From the NCBI RefSeq assembly GCF_003977615.1, contig NZ_RYZR01000007.1, positions 1 through 64,000 on the forward strand: a DNA stretch of 64,000 bases. Reading direction: 5' to 3'. The notes under the pieces were generated by a model that was not told the origin of the DNA, ran no database searches, and was given only the letters and a program-made list of their open reading frames with translations. The DNA comes from Dyella dinghuensis. GTDB lineage: Bacteria; Pseudomonadota; Gammaproteobacteria; Xanthomonadales; Rhodanobacteraceae. This document shows positions 23,395-33,136 of this stretch, one piece after another. The first letter of the stretch is position 1; each line of letters opens with the position of its first letter. The position numbers and the translations under genes are program-made.

Positions 23395-26364
23395 ATGCCG
23401 AACTTTTTCACCCAGCAAAGGGGCAGGCTCAATCTGGCCGCCCAGGAATCAACGCCAAATCAGGGGTTTCGGGCGGGCCAACTTGGGGCTTTGCATGCGG
23501 TACTAGCGCATCTCTCCGTGTCGAACGAACCGGCCATCGTCTGTTTACCCACGGGCTATGGCAAAACTTCGGTGATGATGGCATTGCCGTTATTGATGGC
23601 GCCGAATCGTGTCCTGGTAGTCGAACCTTCAGACGCACTGAGAAGGCAAGTCTCATCCCACTTCCAGGAGCTATCGACGTTACGGCGTATCGGAGCGATT
23701 CCACAAGCAATCCCGAATCCAACGGTCCTTAGGCATGAAGGCCGTCCAGTGACAGCGGCGGACTGGGATGCGTTAGCCGAAAATGATGTTGTGGTTTCGA
23801 CACCAGGAAGTTCGTCGCCATCGGTCGCTCCTGGTTCCCCAAGTAGCTTGTTCGACCTGATCATCTTTGACGAGGCACACCACGCCCCTGCAGAAACTTG
23901 GGCAGCGTTCCTCGAGCATTACAAGAAAGCTCGGTTCATCTTTCTCACAGCGACGCCATTTCGGCGAGATGGCCGCGTCATTCCAGGCAAGTTGATCTAT
24001 CGCTACCCGGTTATGCGGGCGGTAGACGAGGGAGCGTTCCAGCCCGTGGCTTTTCACGCGGCGCCTGTCCAAAACACCCTGGATAACGACCATGTGGACC
24101 GAGTAATCGCAGAGACGGCGGTAGCGCAGCTTCGCGCCGACACTCAAGCAGGCTATGACCATCGGCTCTTCGTACGAGCGTCGAGCATCAACGCGGCGCG
24201 ATTGCTAGTGCCGGTTTATCGTAGCCTTGGCGTAGAGGTCGAAGCCGTTGACAGCAAACTTAGTAAGAGAAGACAGGAAGATTGCGAGCGCCGCCTTATC
24301 AGTGGTGAATTGCAAGGAATTGTCTGTGTCGACATGTTCGGGGAAGGTTACGACTTTCCAAAGCTAAAAGTAGCTGCCCTGCATGCGCCGCATCGCTCGT
24401 TAGTGCCAACCATTCAATTTATCGGGCGTTTCGCCAGAGTTGACGCAACGACTGGTCAAGCCACTCTCATTGCACCGATGTCGAGAGTTCAAGACGCTAA
24501 CAGTTCACTGCTTCGGGAAGGTGTGAACATAGCGCGCATGATTGATGAGGCCGCTCTGGAGGAGTTGGCCGGCGATGCAGACGAGCAAGCGGTTCTAGAG
24601 CGCCTCCCTGTGAAGCAGGTAGCTGAATCGGATTATGAAGCTGTCTCACCGCTTGCACTACAGTTATACGCGCACGTACGAGTTTTCCATTGTTCAGAGG
24701 TACCGGACTTCGCACTGATTGGCGAAACAGTCGGACGGCAGCTGCGAATCGTAAAGCAATGGTCTTCTGAAGATGGAGCCGTCAGTCTCGTGCTGACCAC
24801 CGACGAGAACCCGCCCAACTGGGCGACCTCCAACGTTCTTGTCAATCTTCGCCACGATGCCTTCTTGCTTGTCTATTTTCCTAGTTCGCGGCACTGCTAC
24901 ATTGGCTCGACGCGCAGGACGGAGAAGATCTATCTCGGGCTAATGGATAAGGTGTGCGAAAAGAAATACAGAGCATTGAGCTATGAGGAAACGAGCCGTG
25001 CCCGCGCAGGGCTCCAATCGGTTCGCTTCTACAACGTTGGCTTGAAGAATACGACCCTTAATTCGCAAGCTGAGACATATCGCACCCTGACTGGCCCGGC
25101 AGCAGAACGGGCCGTCACAGCTGGAGACGGGCGTGCATACTCTCAAGGTCATTTCTTCGGCAGTGGCATGATCGGCAATGATAAGGAAACCATTGGAGCA
25201 AGCAGCAGCTCTCGGATATGGAGCAATCAACGGTTGACAGTCGCCGAGTTCCTCGACTGGGTAGAACGAATCAATACGCGGCTTGTTGGTACCACTCCAT
25301 TCGCGGAGACACAGCTCGACATCGTTCGAGCAGCAACGACGCTGCGGCAGGTGCCGGATCTTGTCATTGCTGCCACCTGGTCAAGGGTGGCGTTCAAGTT
25401 GAACCCCAAAGTGCGATACCGCAAGGCGCCAGGAGCACAATTTTTCTATCGACGATTGACGGATATGGAGCTAACCGACTTCAAAACCAGTCCTAACAAG
25501 CTGGAGCTTCTCTTCAAGATAGTTTCGGACAATGCAGATTTGGAGATGCGCTTTGCCATCGGGCAAGGGCGCATGACTACATTGTTGAATGGAGGGTTCG
25601 ATGTCGAGCTGGAGTCGGCAACCGATTCGTGGATGCTATTTTCTGATTGGCTGTGTGAGCACCCGCCGCTGTTCTACTCGGCCGACAAATCATCATTTGA
25701 AGGTATGAATTTGATGTCGGCGCCGCGGCTGCAAGCTGTCGCCTTAGGTCCCGATGACATGAAGGCGCTTATATGGACCGGATGCGACGTCACAGTAGAG
25801 TTTGTGCCGAACAATGGATCTCAAGCGGCTCTCCGGCAACGACAGAAGCTCGCCGGTCAGCTAACAGTTCAAGAATACTTAGAACAACACCTACTAACCC
25901 TTCCGAATCTAGTTGCCCTTTTCTACGACCACCGTACTGGGGAGGCGGCAGACTACATCGCCGTGATTTCTACGCCGACCGGAGAGGTAGAGGTCGCGCT
26001 TTACCACTGCAAAGCTGCAGGAGGGCAGCCGAGCGGGGGGCGTGTGGGCGATGTGTACGAGGTCGCAGGCCAACTGGTGAAATCAGTCTCCTATTGCGAC
26101 GTAGCAACACTGCTTGATCACATAGAGGATCGCATGGATCACCGACATGCATCGCCTTCTAGATTCGTGCGTGGCGATCTACCGATGCTGCGCACGCTGC
26201 TAACGAGCACGAGCACGACCAAACTGGGATTTGCTGTCATTGGCGTCCAGCCCGGCATCCGGCAATCGTTGGTTGGGCCTCACCTTGCCGATCTCATGGC
26301 ATTTGGCATCAACTACGCCCGGCAAGGTGGTGCGACAAGAGCCTATTGGTTGATAAGCCCGTAG
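23395..26364 (+). CDS. Large SF2 (DEAH) helicase-like protein of a defence block
   Basis: A 989-residue protein. The N-terminal third is an SF2 helicase/translocase: Walker A LPTGYGKT (51-58), Walker B FDEAHH (DEAH at 159-162), motif III LTATPF, and motif VI QFIGRFARV near 341. The remaining ~600 residues are not recognised; they lack an obvious HNH or PD-(D/E)xK signature by eye and may hold a target-recognition or effector domain. ATG 23395 follows GGAGG and is preferred to the upstream in-frame start at 23353. It is 52 bases ahead of the ATPase gene, which suggests a common transcript with the four genes that follow. An anti-phage role is inferred from context. Confidence 0.8.
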   Translation: MPNFFTQQRGRLNLAAQESTPNQGFRAGQLGALHAVLAHLSVSNEPAIVCLPTGYGKTSVMMALPLLMAPNRVLVVEPSDALRRQVSSHFQELSTLRRIGAIPQAIPNPTVLRHEGRPVTAADWDALAENDVVVSTPGSSSPSVAPGSPSSLFDLIIFDEAHHAPAETWAAFLEHYKKARFIFLTATPFRRDGRVIPGKLIYRYPVMRAVDEGAFQPVAFHAAPVQNTLDNDHVDRVIAETAVAQLRADTQAGYDHRLFVRASSINAARLLVPVYRSLGVEVEAVDSKLSKRRQEDCERRLISGELQGIVCVDMFGEGYDFPKLKVAALHAPHRSLVPTIQFIGRFARVDATTGQATLIAPMSRVQDANSSLLREGVNIARMIDEAALEELAGDADEQAVLERLPVKQVAESDYEAVSPLALQLYAHVRVFHCSEVPDFALIGETVGRQLRIVKQWSSEDGAVSLVLTTDENPPNWATSNVLVNLRHDAFLLVYFPSSRHCYIGSTRRTEKIYLGLMDKVCEKKYRALSYEETSRARAGLQSVRFYNVGLKNTTLNSQAETYRTLTGPAAERAVTAGDGRAYSQGHFFGSGMIGNDKETIGASSSSRIWSNQRLTVAEFLDWVERINTRLVGTTPFAETQLDIVRAATTLRQVPDLVIAATWSRVAFKLNPKVRYRKAPGAQFFYRRLTDMELTDFKTSPNKLELLFKIVSDNADLEMRFAIGQGRMTTLLNGGFDVELESATDSWMLFSDWLCEHPPLFYSADKSSFEGMNLMSAPRLQAVALGPDDMKALIWTGCDVTVEFVPNNGSQAALRQRQKLAGQLTVQEYLEQHLLTLPNLVALFYDHRTGEAADYIAVISTPTGEVEVALYHCKAAGGQPSGGRVGDVYEVAGQLVKSVSYCDVATLLDHIEDRMDHRHASPSRFVRGDLPMLRTLLTSTSTTKLGFAVIGVQPGIRQSLVGPHLADLMAFGINYARQGGATRAYWLISP

Positions 26365-26416
26365 TGGAATCCCTTCGCCATGGCGATTTTTCAGCAATAG
26401 TTTTATCCGCGCACGT

Positions 26417-28033
26417 ATGAAGCTTCCGCTGAAAATCACAGGCGAATGTGACATTCGGCTATGGCGATACGGGGATTTCCCATCGAGTTCCTTTATTCAA
26501 CACGCAGTTTTCCACGAGACAAGTCGCATGATTCAATTTATACGCCTCAACGATCAGGAGATATCGCTTGTTCCGCAGGAGGTTATTGCTGACCCAACAC
26601 TTAACCTATTTGCCGCAGATTCGATGACGTTAATTGTCGGGCCGAATGGGGCAGGCAAGACACACCTAATGACAAGGATTGGTGAAGCCATAAAAGATCG
26701 TGACCCAAAGGTCATCGCGAGCGATGGACCACTAAGCAAAGTCTCAGCGATCTACCTGACCCTCTCACATTTCGGAAAGCATGCTCTGAATGGGCACGGT
26801 CTGAGTCTGCAAACGCTTAATCGTCGCCGAGAAAACCCCAAAGTCACACTCAAACAAATGAGGCATGTTGATGAATACTTTGGAGGGAGAGCTCCAGTTG
26901 TCCTAAGGCTAACGGTGCAACCAAAGATCGGTTTCGACCGGCTTGTTGGTGCGATGAGGCGATCGCCCGAAATAATTGAAGCGAATGCTAGTTTGAAGTC
27001 CGTCATGAGGCGAGTCGAAACGGCCCGAAAAGAGCTCGAATCTGCGCAAAGCAGTACGCCTGTTTTGTCGATAAATCGTAATTTCTCCGAACTTATGAAT
27101 AAGCTCATAAAGATGGAGGAGGTTCTCACGGAGCGAATTCTGGACCGGCTGCGAAGCCGACTGGACGCGGGTTACACTCAAAATTTCTTTTTACCAAACA
27201 ACAATAATTTGCTGCGAGCAATTCATTCGCTCGATGGTGAGCTTGTATCGAATGGATATGCACTGACTTTGCTTCAGTGTTTGTACGGCACCAAGCAGTC
27301 GCATGAAACGTCGGATAAGATATTTATGCAGCTAAGCTACGCTCTGGGGCGCCTAGCAGAGCTGGGCGTGGCCGTGGACGATATAGAGCTTCATTCGGAC
27401 CGTTACCAACTCACTGGATCTATAAATCAGCAACTCGCCGAAGAGACGATCGATGGTCTGGCTTCATTGGAGCTTGGCGGCGTGAGTTCTGGCCTCGCCG
27501 CGTTGGCGCTTCAGTACTCGCTTCTCGAAAGGGCCGTCCAAAGACTGAATCGTGCCGGGCGCCCAAGTAATCGATCGCTACTAATCATGATCGATGAGGG
27601 TGACGTCTTCCTACATCCGGCGTGGCAACAGAGATATGTCGACTTCGTTGATCATTTCGTCGCCACAATCAAGCCGTATTTTGCTTCGGTCCAGGTCATA
27701 CTCACCACGCACTCTCCTATTCTAGTATCCGATTTTCCACGTGATTGTATTTACCGGCTGGGGCGTGAGCGACTTGATGAGGTGCTCGACGAAGATGAGG
27801 TGTCCACGCCACACGAGCCATTGGTATCGTTTGGCGCTCCTTTGGAGGCAGTGGTTCGTCATACGAGCGATGCTGGTGCGCTAGGAACATTCGCTCAGCG
27901 TCAGCTTCGAAAATGGGCTGAACTAGCGGCCTCAGGGCAACCGATCTCTCAATATCATTTGGGCCTGATCGACGACCCAGTGATCCGTCGCATGATCAAA
28001 GTATCGCGAGGGCGTGGGAGCGTGAGTCAATGA
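26417..28033 (+). CDS. PtuA-like AAA/OLD-type ATPase
   Basis: A 538-residue ABC/RecF-like ATPase: Walker A GPNGAGKT (75-82), a long central helical insertion, then Walker B IMIDEGDVFLHPAWQ and the H-loop VILTTHSPILVSDF. This plan, together with a downstream HNH gene, matches the Septu pair (PtuA-PtuB), where the ATPase gates a nuclease during phage infection. The stop overlaps the next start (ATGA, 28030-28033). ATG 26528 (MIQFIRLND) is an alternative start closer to the usual family N-terminus. Base composition is visibly AT-richer than in the flanking chromosome. Confidence 0.82.
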   Translation: MKLPLKITGECDIRLWRYGDFPSSSFIQHAVFHETSRMIQFIRLNDQEISLVPQEVIADPTLNLFAADSMTLIVGPNGAGKTHLMTRIGEAIKDRDPKVIASDGPLSKVSAIYLTLSHFGKHALNGHGLSLQTLNRRRENPKVTLKQMRHVDEYFGGRAPVVLRLTVQPKIGFDRLVGAMRRSPEIIEANASLKSVMRRVETARKELESAQSSTPVLSINRNFSELMNKLIKMEEVLTERILDRLRSRLDAGYTQNFFLPNNNNLLRAIHSLDGELVSNGYALTLLQCLYGTKQSHETSDKIFMQLSYALGRLAELGVAVDDIELHSDRYQLTGSINQQLAEETIDGLASLELGGVSSGLAALALQYSLLERAVQRLNRAGRPSNRSLLIMIDEGDVFLHPAWQQRYVDFVDHFVATIKPYFASVQVILTTHSPILVSDFPRDCIYRLGRERLDEVLDEDEVSTPHEPLVSFGAPLEAVVRHTSDAGALGTFAQRQLRKWAELAASGQPISQYHLGLIDDPVIRRMIKVSRGRGSVSQ

Positions 28034-28950
28034 TTATTTCGATGAAGGATGTTTGGGACGCTGCCAAAAAAAAGCATCGAGCGTATGTCCTCGAAAAAAT
28101 CGCAATGGCCGAACAACTGGTCGGTAAGAGCGCTTTAACTAGCCAGACGCTAAAAGATCTACTTAAGCAACATGCCAAAGACCTTGCAACGGGCTCGCCC
28201 GCCACTCTTAGAGGCTTGATTAATAAAGTTGAAGCTGCGGCACTGAGCGGGGATGGCCTAAAAACCTTCCATAAGGAAGCGTCGCGCGTATTCAACTATG
28301 ATGCCTTTACGAACAAGGACGCAATAGGTTGGAATGCCTACGATCTTTGCAAGCTGGCAAATCAAACGCTTTGCCCGTATTGCCATCAATCCTTTGCATT
28401 CACAATCCAGAGAGGCCACAGAGGAAGGGGCTTCCGTCCAACGATCGATCACTTCTATCCGAAAGCAGAGTATCCATATCTGTCGCTTTCATTGTTCAAC
28501 TTGGTTCCTTCTTGCTATACGTGTAACGCATCGTTGAAAGGCTCGATAAACTTCCATACGAATCCACATCTTCATCCGTTCGAGGATGAGGAGGTTATAG
28601 ATTTCGTTTTTGATCTGGATGCCTACCTTGCTTGGAGATCGGCGCCAACGGCTGACTTGGAGATCAAAGTTAGGCACATTGGAGGCGCCTCTACAGCGGG
28701 TAAGGCCGACAACTCGATTCGAACTTTCATGCTTGACGAGCGTTATGTCCCGCACATGGGCCATTTTTCCCGATTCGCGGAATGCGTATACCACTGGTCC
28801 CCAGACTTGCTCGCCATTTGGAAAGAGACACTAAAGATCGACGTAAGTGAAGCCGTTCTTCTGAATTTTGATCGTGAGGGCTACCGCGACGAAATGTTGG
28901 GAGCCGTAAAACGGGCGATCTATGATTCGCTGCGCAATGGATCGGCATGA
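28030..28950 (+). CDS. PtuB-like HNH endonuclease
   Basis: A 306-residue protein with a helical N-terminus (about 110 residues), then an HNH nuclease core: CPYC (115-118), the catalytic-histidine segment TIDHFYPK (D140, H141), and LVPSCYTCNASLKG (C162, C165, N166) completing a treble-clef zinc site. The motif order IDHFYPK...LVxxCxxCN is that of PtuB-type effectors of Septu and of retron type I-A systems. It is translationally coupled to the ATPase. In this setting it is probably a nucleic-acid-cutting effector. Confidence 0.85.
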   Translation: MIISMKDVWDAAKKKHRAYVLEKIAMAEQLVGKSALTSQTLKDLLKQHAKDLATGSPATLRGLINKVEAAALSGDGLKTFHKEASRVFNYDAFTNKDAIGWNAYDLCKLANQTLCPYCHQSFAFTIQRGHRGRGFRPTIDHFYPKAEYPYLSLSLFNLVPSCYTCNASLKGSINFHTNPHLHPFEDEEVIDFVFDLDAYLAWRSAPTADLEIKVRHIGGASTAGKADNSIRTFMLDERYVPHMGHFSRFAECVYHWSPDLLAIWKETLKIDVSEAVLLNFDREGYRDEMLGAVKRAIYDSLRNGSA

Positions 28951-29082
28951 GCCTACCTCGAGCGAAAGGGGCGATTCGAAGATTGGCCCGATGCGGACGG
29001 CTCGCTCTGTTATCCAACCGCCACCTGGCTGGGACATTAGGCCTCTCGAATCTGTCAATCTGATCTGTCAAAAAGAAAAGGG

Positions 29083-31102
29083 GATGTCAGCAATGCCGGC
29101 GGCACTTGATGGACAATCGGTAGGCTATTACTTCGCCAAGATTCTTGAGCGCTACAGCTACGCCCGCCACAATCTTGAGTTTGGCGGTAAGCACGAAATC
29201 TACAACTACTTCGATGGATTGAAGAAGGGACTAGAAGCCAGTGCAGCCGTGAAGACCAGGCCGGCTGTTCGAGTAGTCGCTAGCTACGGTAAGGGAAACT
29301 GGGCCACCATACCGTGGGTATCGTTTCTAGACTCGCGAGAAACTACCAGTACGCAACGCGGTACATATGTGGTCTACCTGTTTCGAGAAGATGGCGAAGG
29401 CTTCTATATCAAGCTTGCCCAAGGTGTCACTGATACAGAGCATGAATTCGGTGCTAAAGCATTCGACGTTCTTGCGAAGCGAGCCGAGGAGCTTCGCTCG
29501 GCAATCCCTGAGCTAGCAGAAAAAGGATTCGATCTATCGGGAAGGTCCGACCTAGGGGCCAGCCATAGGAAGGCACGGATGTATGAGGCCTCGACGATTG
29601 CTGCCAAGTACTATCCTGCCAATGCAATTCCGCAGGATGCCACTTTATTCGCGGACTTGGAGCACATGCTGGCTGCATATGAACACCTTGTGACTTCGGG
29701 GTTGACTCTGCAGCCAGAACCAGATGAGCCCCTGGCACTTGTAGGTACTTGGCGGACTATTAAAACGGACATTGACCCCGCTGCCGAGCAAATCAAAGAG
29801 AAAGGGGCGTGGGCAAGCGCATGGAGTTTCCGGCTGAAGGAAGAAGCTCAGAAACACTTGAAGATACCTTTCACTCTGTACATAAACGGAGGCGGAGGCC
29901 AAATCGTCGCGCGTGCGCGCGTGTCGGCATTTGCTTGCGCAGAAGATGCGAATGGAATGAAGACACCATGGCCGGATATCACTGAGCCCGCATTGCATGA
30001 CATCACGCGATTCGGCCCTGGGGTGCACGAGGGCATTAAAACGTGGCTGAAAATTTCCTCGATCGAGTTGATTAGCCCTTTTCGGGCTAATGAGCTTCCG
30101 ATTGCAACCGATCTTTCAACGCCAGCGAATCTACTGAATCAGAATGCCTTTGGATATGTCTACGAAAAACTCGATGTTGTGCCTCAGGCATATGAGATCT
30201 CACCGACCGTAAAGCACGAAGTGATGGAACCTGAGGCAGAAGAGGAGCCGCTCGAGTTTCAATGGTTAGTGGAAGAAACGTTACTACCTGCAAGTTTGCT
30301 TGAGAAAATGGTGGCAACGCTCAGCGGACCATCTCCACAAATCCTTCTGGCAGGTCCACCGGGAACGAGCAAAACGTGGGTCGCCCAGAGGTTGGCCCTC
30401 TATATGGCAGGTGGCCGCAAGAGTGCTATCCGCACCGTGCAGTTTCACCCGAGCTATACCTATGAATCTTTCATCGAGGGGTTGCGACCGAAAGCAACAT
30501 CAACGGGTGTCCAATTTGAGCTGACGCCAGGCATTGTGCTCGAGGTTGTTAATTCGATGGCTGCAGCGGGCCACTTGAATGATCCAAAGTGTCCATACGT
30601 CATCATTCTCGACGAAGCAAACCGAGCCAATCTACCCAAAGTTCTTGGCGAACTACTTTTCCTATTTGAATACCGAAACGAGGCAATTCGTCTCCAGTAC
30701 ACCAAGGAGTTCAAGTTGCCTTCCAATCTTCTGTTCATTGGTACGATGAATACCGCTGACAGAAGTATCCGTTCCATAGACGCTGCACTGCGTCGCCGCT
30801 TTGACGTGTTTGAACTTACACCTAACAGTGAAGCCTTGACGAATTACTACTCAAAGACTGGACAGGACAGCAGGGCAGTCGCAGATGGCCTAATTTCGCT
30901 CAATGCTGCCTTGGCAGGTGACATTGACCGTCACCATACAATTGGCCATTCCTTCTTCATGAAGAGAGATATGTCCCAGGACATTTTGAGGGACATCTGG
31001 GAGCGGCAACTCTTTCCACTAATTGAGGAGTATTTCTTCGATCAGCCGGATTTGGCAGGTGACTACACAATCGAGAGATTCTGGCCTCGGAATGTTAGTT
31101 GA
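29083..31102 (+). CDS. mcrB: McrB-like GTPase subunit of a modification-dependent restriction system
   Basis: A N-terminal DUF3578/MrcB_N-type domain (LDGQSVGYYFAKILERYSYA; WATIPWVSFLDSRE) is followed by an AAA+ motor. The motor has Walker A GPPGTSKT (about 424-431), Walker B IILDEANRAN, and the McrB signature GTMNTADRSIRSID followed by ALRRRF. McrB translocates on DNA using GTP and activates McrC. The frame is open back to 28922, overlapping the HNH gene. ATG 29083 or 29092 after AAAAGGGG is preferred because the domain begins there, but a start at 28937 coupled to the HNH stop is possible. Confidence 0.88.
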
Positions 31103-32306
31103 GTTAACTGCAACCGAATCGTCTCCAATTGAGCTGCAGCTAAACATAGAGCAGCTTTCTTTGCTTCGTGCGCTTGGTAGAGAGCTGGCAGCAAATTCGA
31201 TGTGGTGGAGAGAGGAACGGCCAGCTCCCGAAAAATCCGTGGTAGAGATTCGTCTTCTTGGAGACGATAAGTACGCCATAAAATTTCGTGATGTTATTGG
31301 AGTCGTAAGGCTTGGTGACCTGCAGGTTCGAGTAAGGCCAAAGATCCCGGAATCACATTTCTCCCATATCATTCGACGCAGTGATATCGCTCCTCGTACC
31401 GCATCATCTGTGGCTAACGTGGATGCGGGCGCCGACTACTCACAGCTGCTTGCTCTATGGTGTGTCACTGAGTCGGAGGCTTTGCTCCGGCGCGGACTCC
31501 GTTGGGACTACAGTGAGTACGTCGAAGAGTTGCATGAGGTCAGGGGGCGACTGGATACTCTGTCTACTGCGATGGCTAATCATCTTGGCCGACCCGTTGC
31601 AGCTTGTGCGTTTGAGGAGCTTGGTGAGGACACTTCGCTGAATCGAGTACTCAAAGCAGCATGTCAATCAATTGCAACGCGGTCCAAGTTTGAGCCACCC
31701 ATTCGACGAGCAGCGAATCGTGTTGTCAATCGTATGGAATCTGTGAGCCAACTGAAGGCCGCGGATCGACATGTACGCCTCTCAAGACTAACTTCCAGCT
31801 ACCGTCGAGCTCTCCCGCTAGCAAAGCTAGTTTTAGAAAGTAGCGGTATCTCCGCAAATGTAGGACATTATGCGGGCAGCGCCTTTCTTATTCGTACGCC
31901 AGAACTCATAGAAAATGGATTGCGAAACATCATCTCTGATGGCCTTCATGGAGCCAACGTGAGAAAGCAGCGATTACTCTTAGGTGAGACGGGTATTAGC
32001 ATCAACCCCGACCTTGTGTTTGGAGGCGGAATGGCGATCGGTGATATCAAATACCGGCATCTCGGCCCGGACTGGGATAGGAACAGCCTGTATCAGGCAG
32101 TTGCTTTCGCTACGGGGTTTCATGCAAATCACTGCGGCATCTTTGGCTTCTCTGCTGGAATTGACGCGAAGGTTCCCAAGAAAGTTCCAGTAGGACACGT
32201 CTTGGCACGTTCATTTGCGTGGCGTGCAGCGCAGGACCTTCCTCCGCATGAGAGCGAAAAGCTGCTGCTTCGAGAAGTAAACCACTGGCTTTCGGAAGTC
32301 AGGTAA
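31092..32306 (+). CDS. mcrC: McrC-like nuclease subunit
   Basis: A 404-residue McrC protein: an N-terminal beta-rich McrB-contact region with GDLQVRVRPKIP, then a PD-(D/E)xK nuclease with NPDLVF ... GDIKYR (about residues 302-320) as the catalytic Asp/Asp-x-Lys set. The ATG at 31092 overlaps the end of mcrB by 11 bases, so the two are coupled. A start upstream at 31023 inside mcrB is less likely. It closes the five-gene block and is followed by the hairpin at 32308-32329. Confidence 0.88.
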   Translation: MLVELTATESSPIELQLNIEQLSLLRALGRELAANSMWWREERPAPEKSVVEIRLLGDDKYAIKFRDVIGVVRLGDLQVRVRPKIPESHFSHIIRRSDIAPRTASSVANVDAGADYSQLLALWCVTESEALLRRGLRWDYSEYVEELHEVRGRLDTLSTAMANHLGRPVAACAFEELGEDTSLNRVLKAACQSIATRSKFEPPIRRAANRVVNRMESVSQLKAADRHVRLSRLTSSYRRALPLAKLVLESSGISANVGHYAGSAFLIRTPELIENGLRNIISDGLHGANVRKQRLLLGETGISINPDLVFGGGMAIGDIKYRHLGPDWDRNSLYQAVAFATGFHANHCGIFGFSAGIDAKVPKKVPVGHVLARSFAWRAAQDLPPHESEKLLLREVNHWLSEVR

Positions 32307-32307
32307 G

Positions 32308-32329
32308 ACTAAAAGGCCATGCTTTTAGT
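32308..32329 (+). terminator. Stem-loop after mcrC
   Basis: ACTAAAAG (32308-32315) and CTTTTAGT (32322-32329) form a perfect 8-bp stem with a 6-base loop two bases after the mcrC stop. It is AT-rich and lacks a long T-tract, so it is at best a modest terminator. Confidence 0.5.
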
Positions 32330-32347
32330 GCGCGATTCGCTAAGTGA

Positions 32348-32402
32348 GCCTACCTGTTCGTCCAGGCGCTGGCCCATGGCGCCGCTTAACTCGGCTGTTA
32401 AC
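32348..32402 (+). other. Degenerate ninth attC site
   Basis: GCCTACC...TTCGTCCAGGCG on the left and ATGGCGCCGCTTAACTCGG, CTGTTAAC on the right keep the plan and about the length (55) of the eight regular sites. R'' is altered (GCCTACC for GCCTAAC) and R' reads TGTTAAC. The next gene starts five bases later, as after a normal attC. Confidence 0.72.
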
Positions 32403-32406
32403 TGTT

Positions 32407-33021
32407 ATGAATGGTGATGTCGTACAACGAGGGGAGGATTCCTCGGATGGAATCTGGCCCCCATATCAGGCCTTCTACATCCAAAGTATGCTTTTCAGTA
32501 CGCGGTCTGCATTTCAGTCTGCCAAAGCCCTTCATTCTTTGGTCAATCAGATATCGCAAAAGGCCGGCCAGGGCGAGGCCTTGAGTTTTGACTGTTCCGC
32601 TGCCCTAGATCATGTTCAAAACATCGTTCTTCGCGCGGCCGCTATATCAAGATTCCTCTGGCCGGTGCGAAAGGGGCATGACAGAAGGGCGACTCATTTG
32701 AAAGTAGCCCTGGAGATTTCAGAGGACTCACCTCTTCACAATCGAGATTTGCGCAACAGCGTTGAGCATCTAGATGAAAGGCTCGATTCTTACCTGAAGA
32801 ATGGCATTGTTGGCCGAATATTTCCGGAATGGTTCGGGCCAACTCGTGATTCAAAAGGTGTTCCAACACACTACTTTCGCGCATTCTTTATAGACACAGG
32901 CACATTCAAAATCCTGGATACTTCGTTTGTGTTGCAACCTGTGGTTGATGAGCTCATGCGAATTCACTATGCACTTGAAGAATTTGACGAAAAAGGCGGA
33001 GTTTTCCCGCAATCTACCTAA
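32407..33021 (+). CDS. Cassette gene after the defence block: hypothetical protein
   Basis: A 204-residue soluble protein starting MNGDVVQRGEDSSDGIWPPY. The frame is open to 32344, but that part overlaps the attC site, so 32407 is chosen. It is helical (SAFQSAKALHSLVNQISQKA; LDHVQNIVLRAAAISRFLWP) with LRNSVEHLDERLDSYLKNG in the middle, a helix-rich pattern reminiscent of HEPN-type proteins but without a clear RxxxxH. Its stop falls in ACCTAAC, the start of an attC remnant, which confirms cassette origin. Confidence 0.65.
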   Translation: MNGDVVQRGEDSSDGIWPPYQAFYIQSMLFSTRSAFQSAKALHSLVNQISQKAGQGEALSFDCSAALDHVQNIVLRAAAISRFLWPVRKGHDRRATHLKVALEISEDSPLHNRDLRNSVEHLDERLDSYLKNGIVGRIFPEWFGPTRDSKGVPTHYFRAFFIDTGTFKILDTSFVLQPVVDELMRIHYALEEFDEKGGVFPQST

Positions 33022-33050
33022 CACTTCATTTGAGTGGATGCGCGCTGAGC
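33016..33050 (+). other. Left half of a tenth attC site
   Basis: ACCTAACACTTCATTTGAG followed by TGGATGCGCG matches the left arm of the regular sites (for example GCCTAACAATTCATTCCAG at 21895). The right half with GCGTTAG is missing. This marks the far edge of the integron-derived part of the cargo. Confidence 0.5.
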
Positions 33051-33136
33051 GGTACTCGACGTGAGAGCTACGCGCCAAGCAAACATTCCAGGGAAATGTG
33101 TCATGAGTGATCGGGTGGCTTTATTTAGGACGATCG

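Noticed and set aside
26417-28950. ATPase and HNH genes as the effectors of the retron RT (type I-A)
   Set aside because: Such effectors are encoded next to the RT. Here they are about 16 kb away, on the other strand, in an operon with McrBC.
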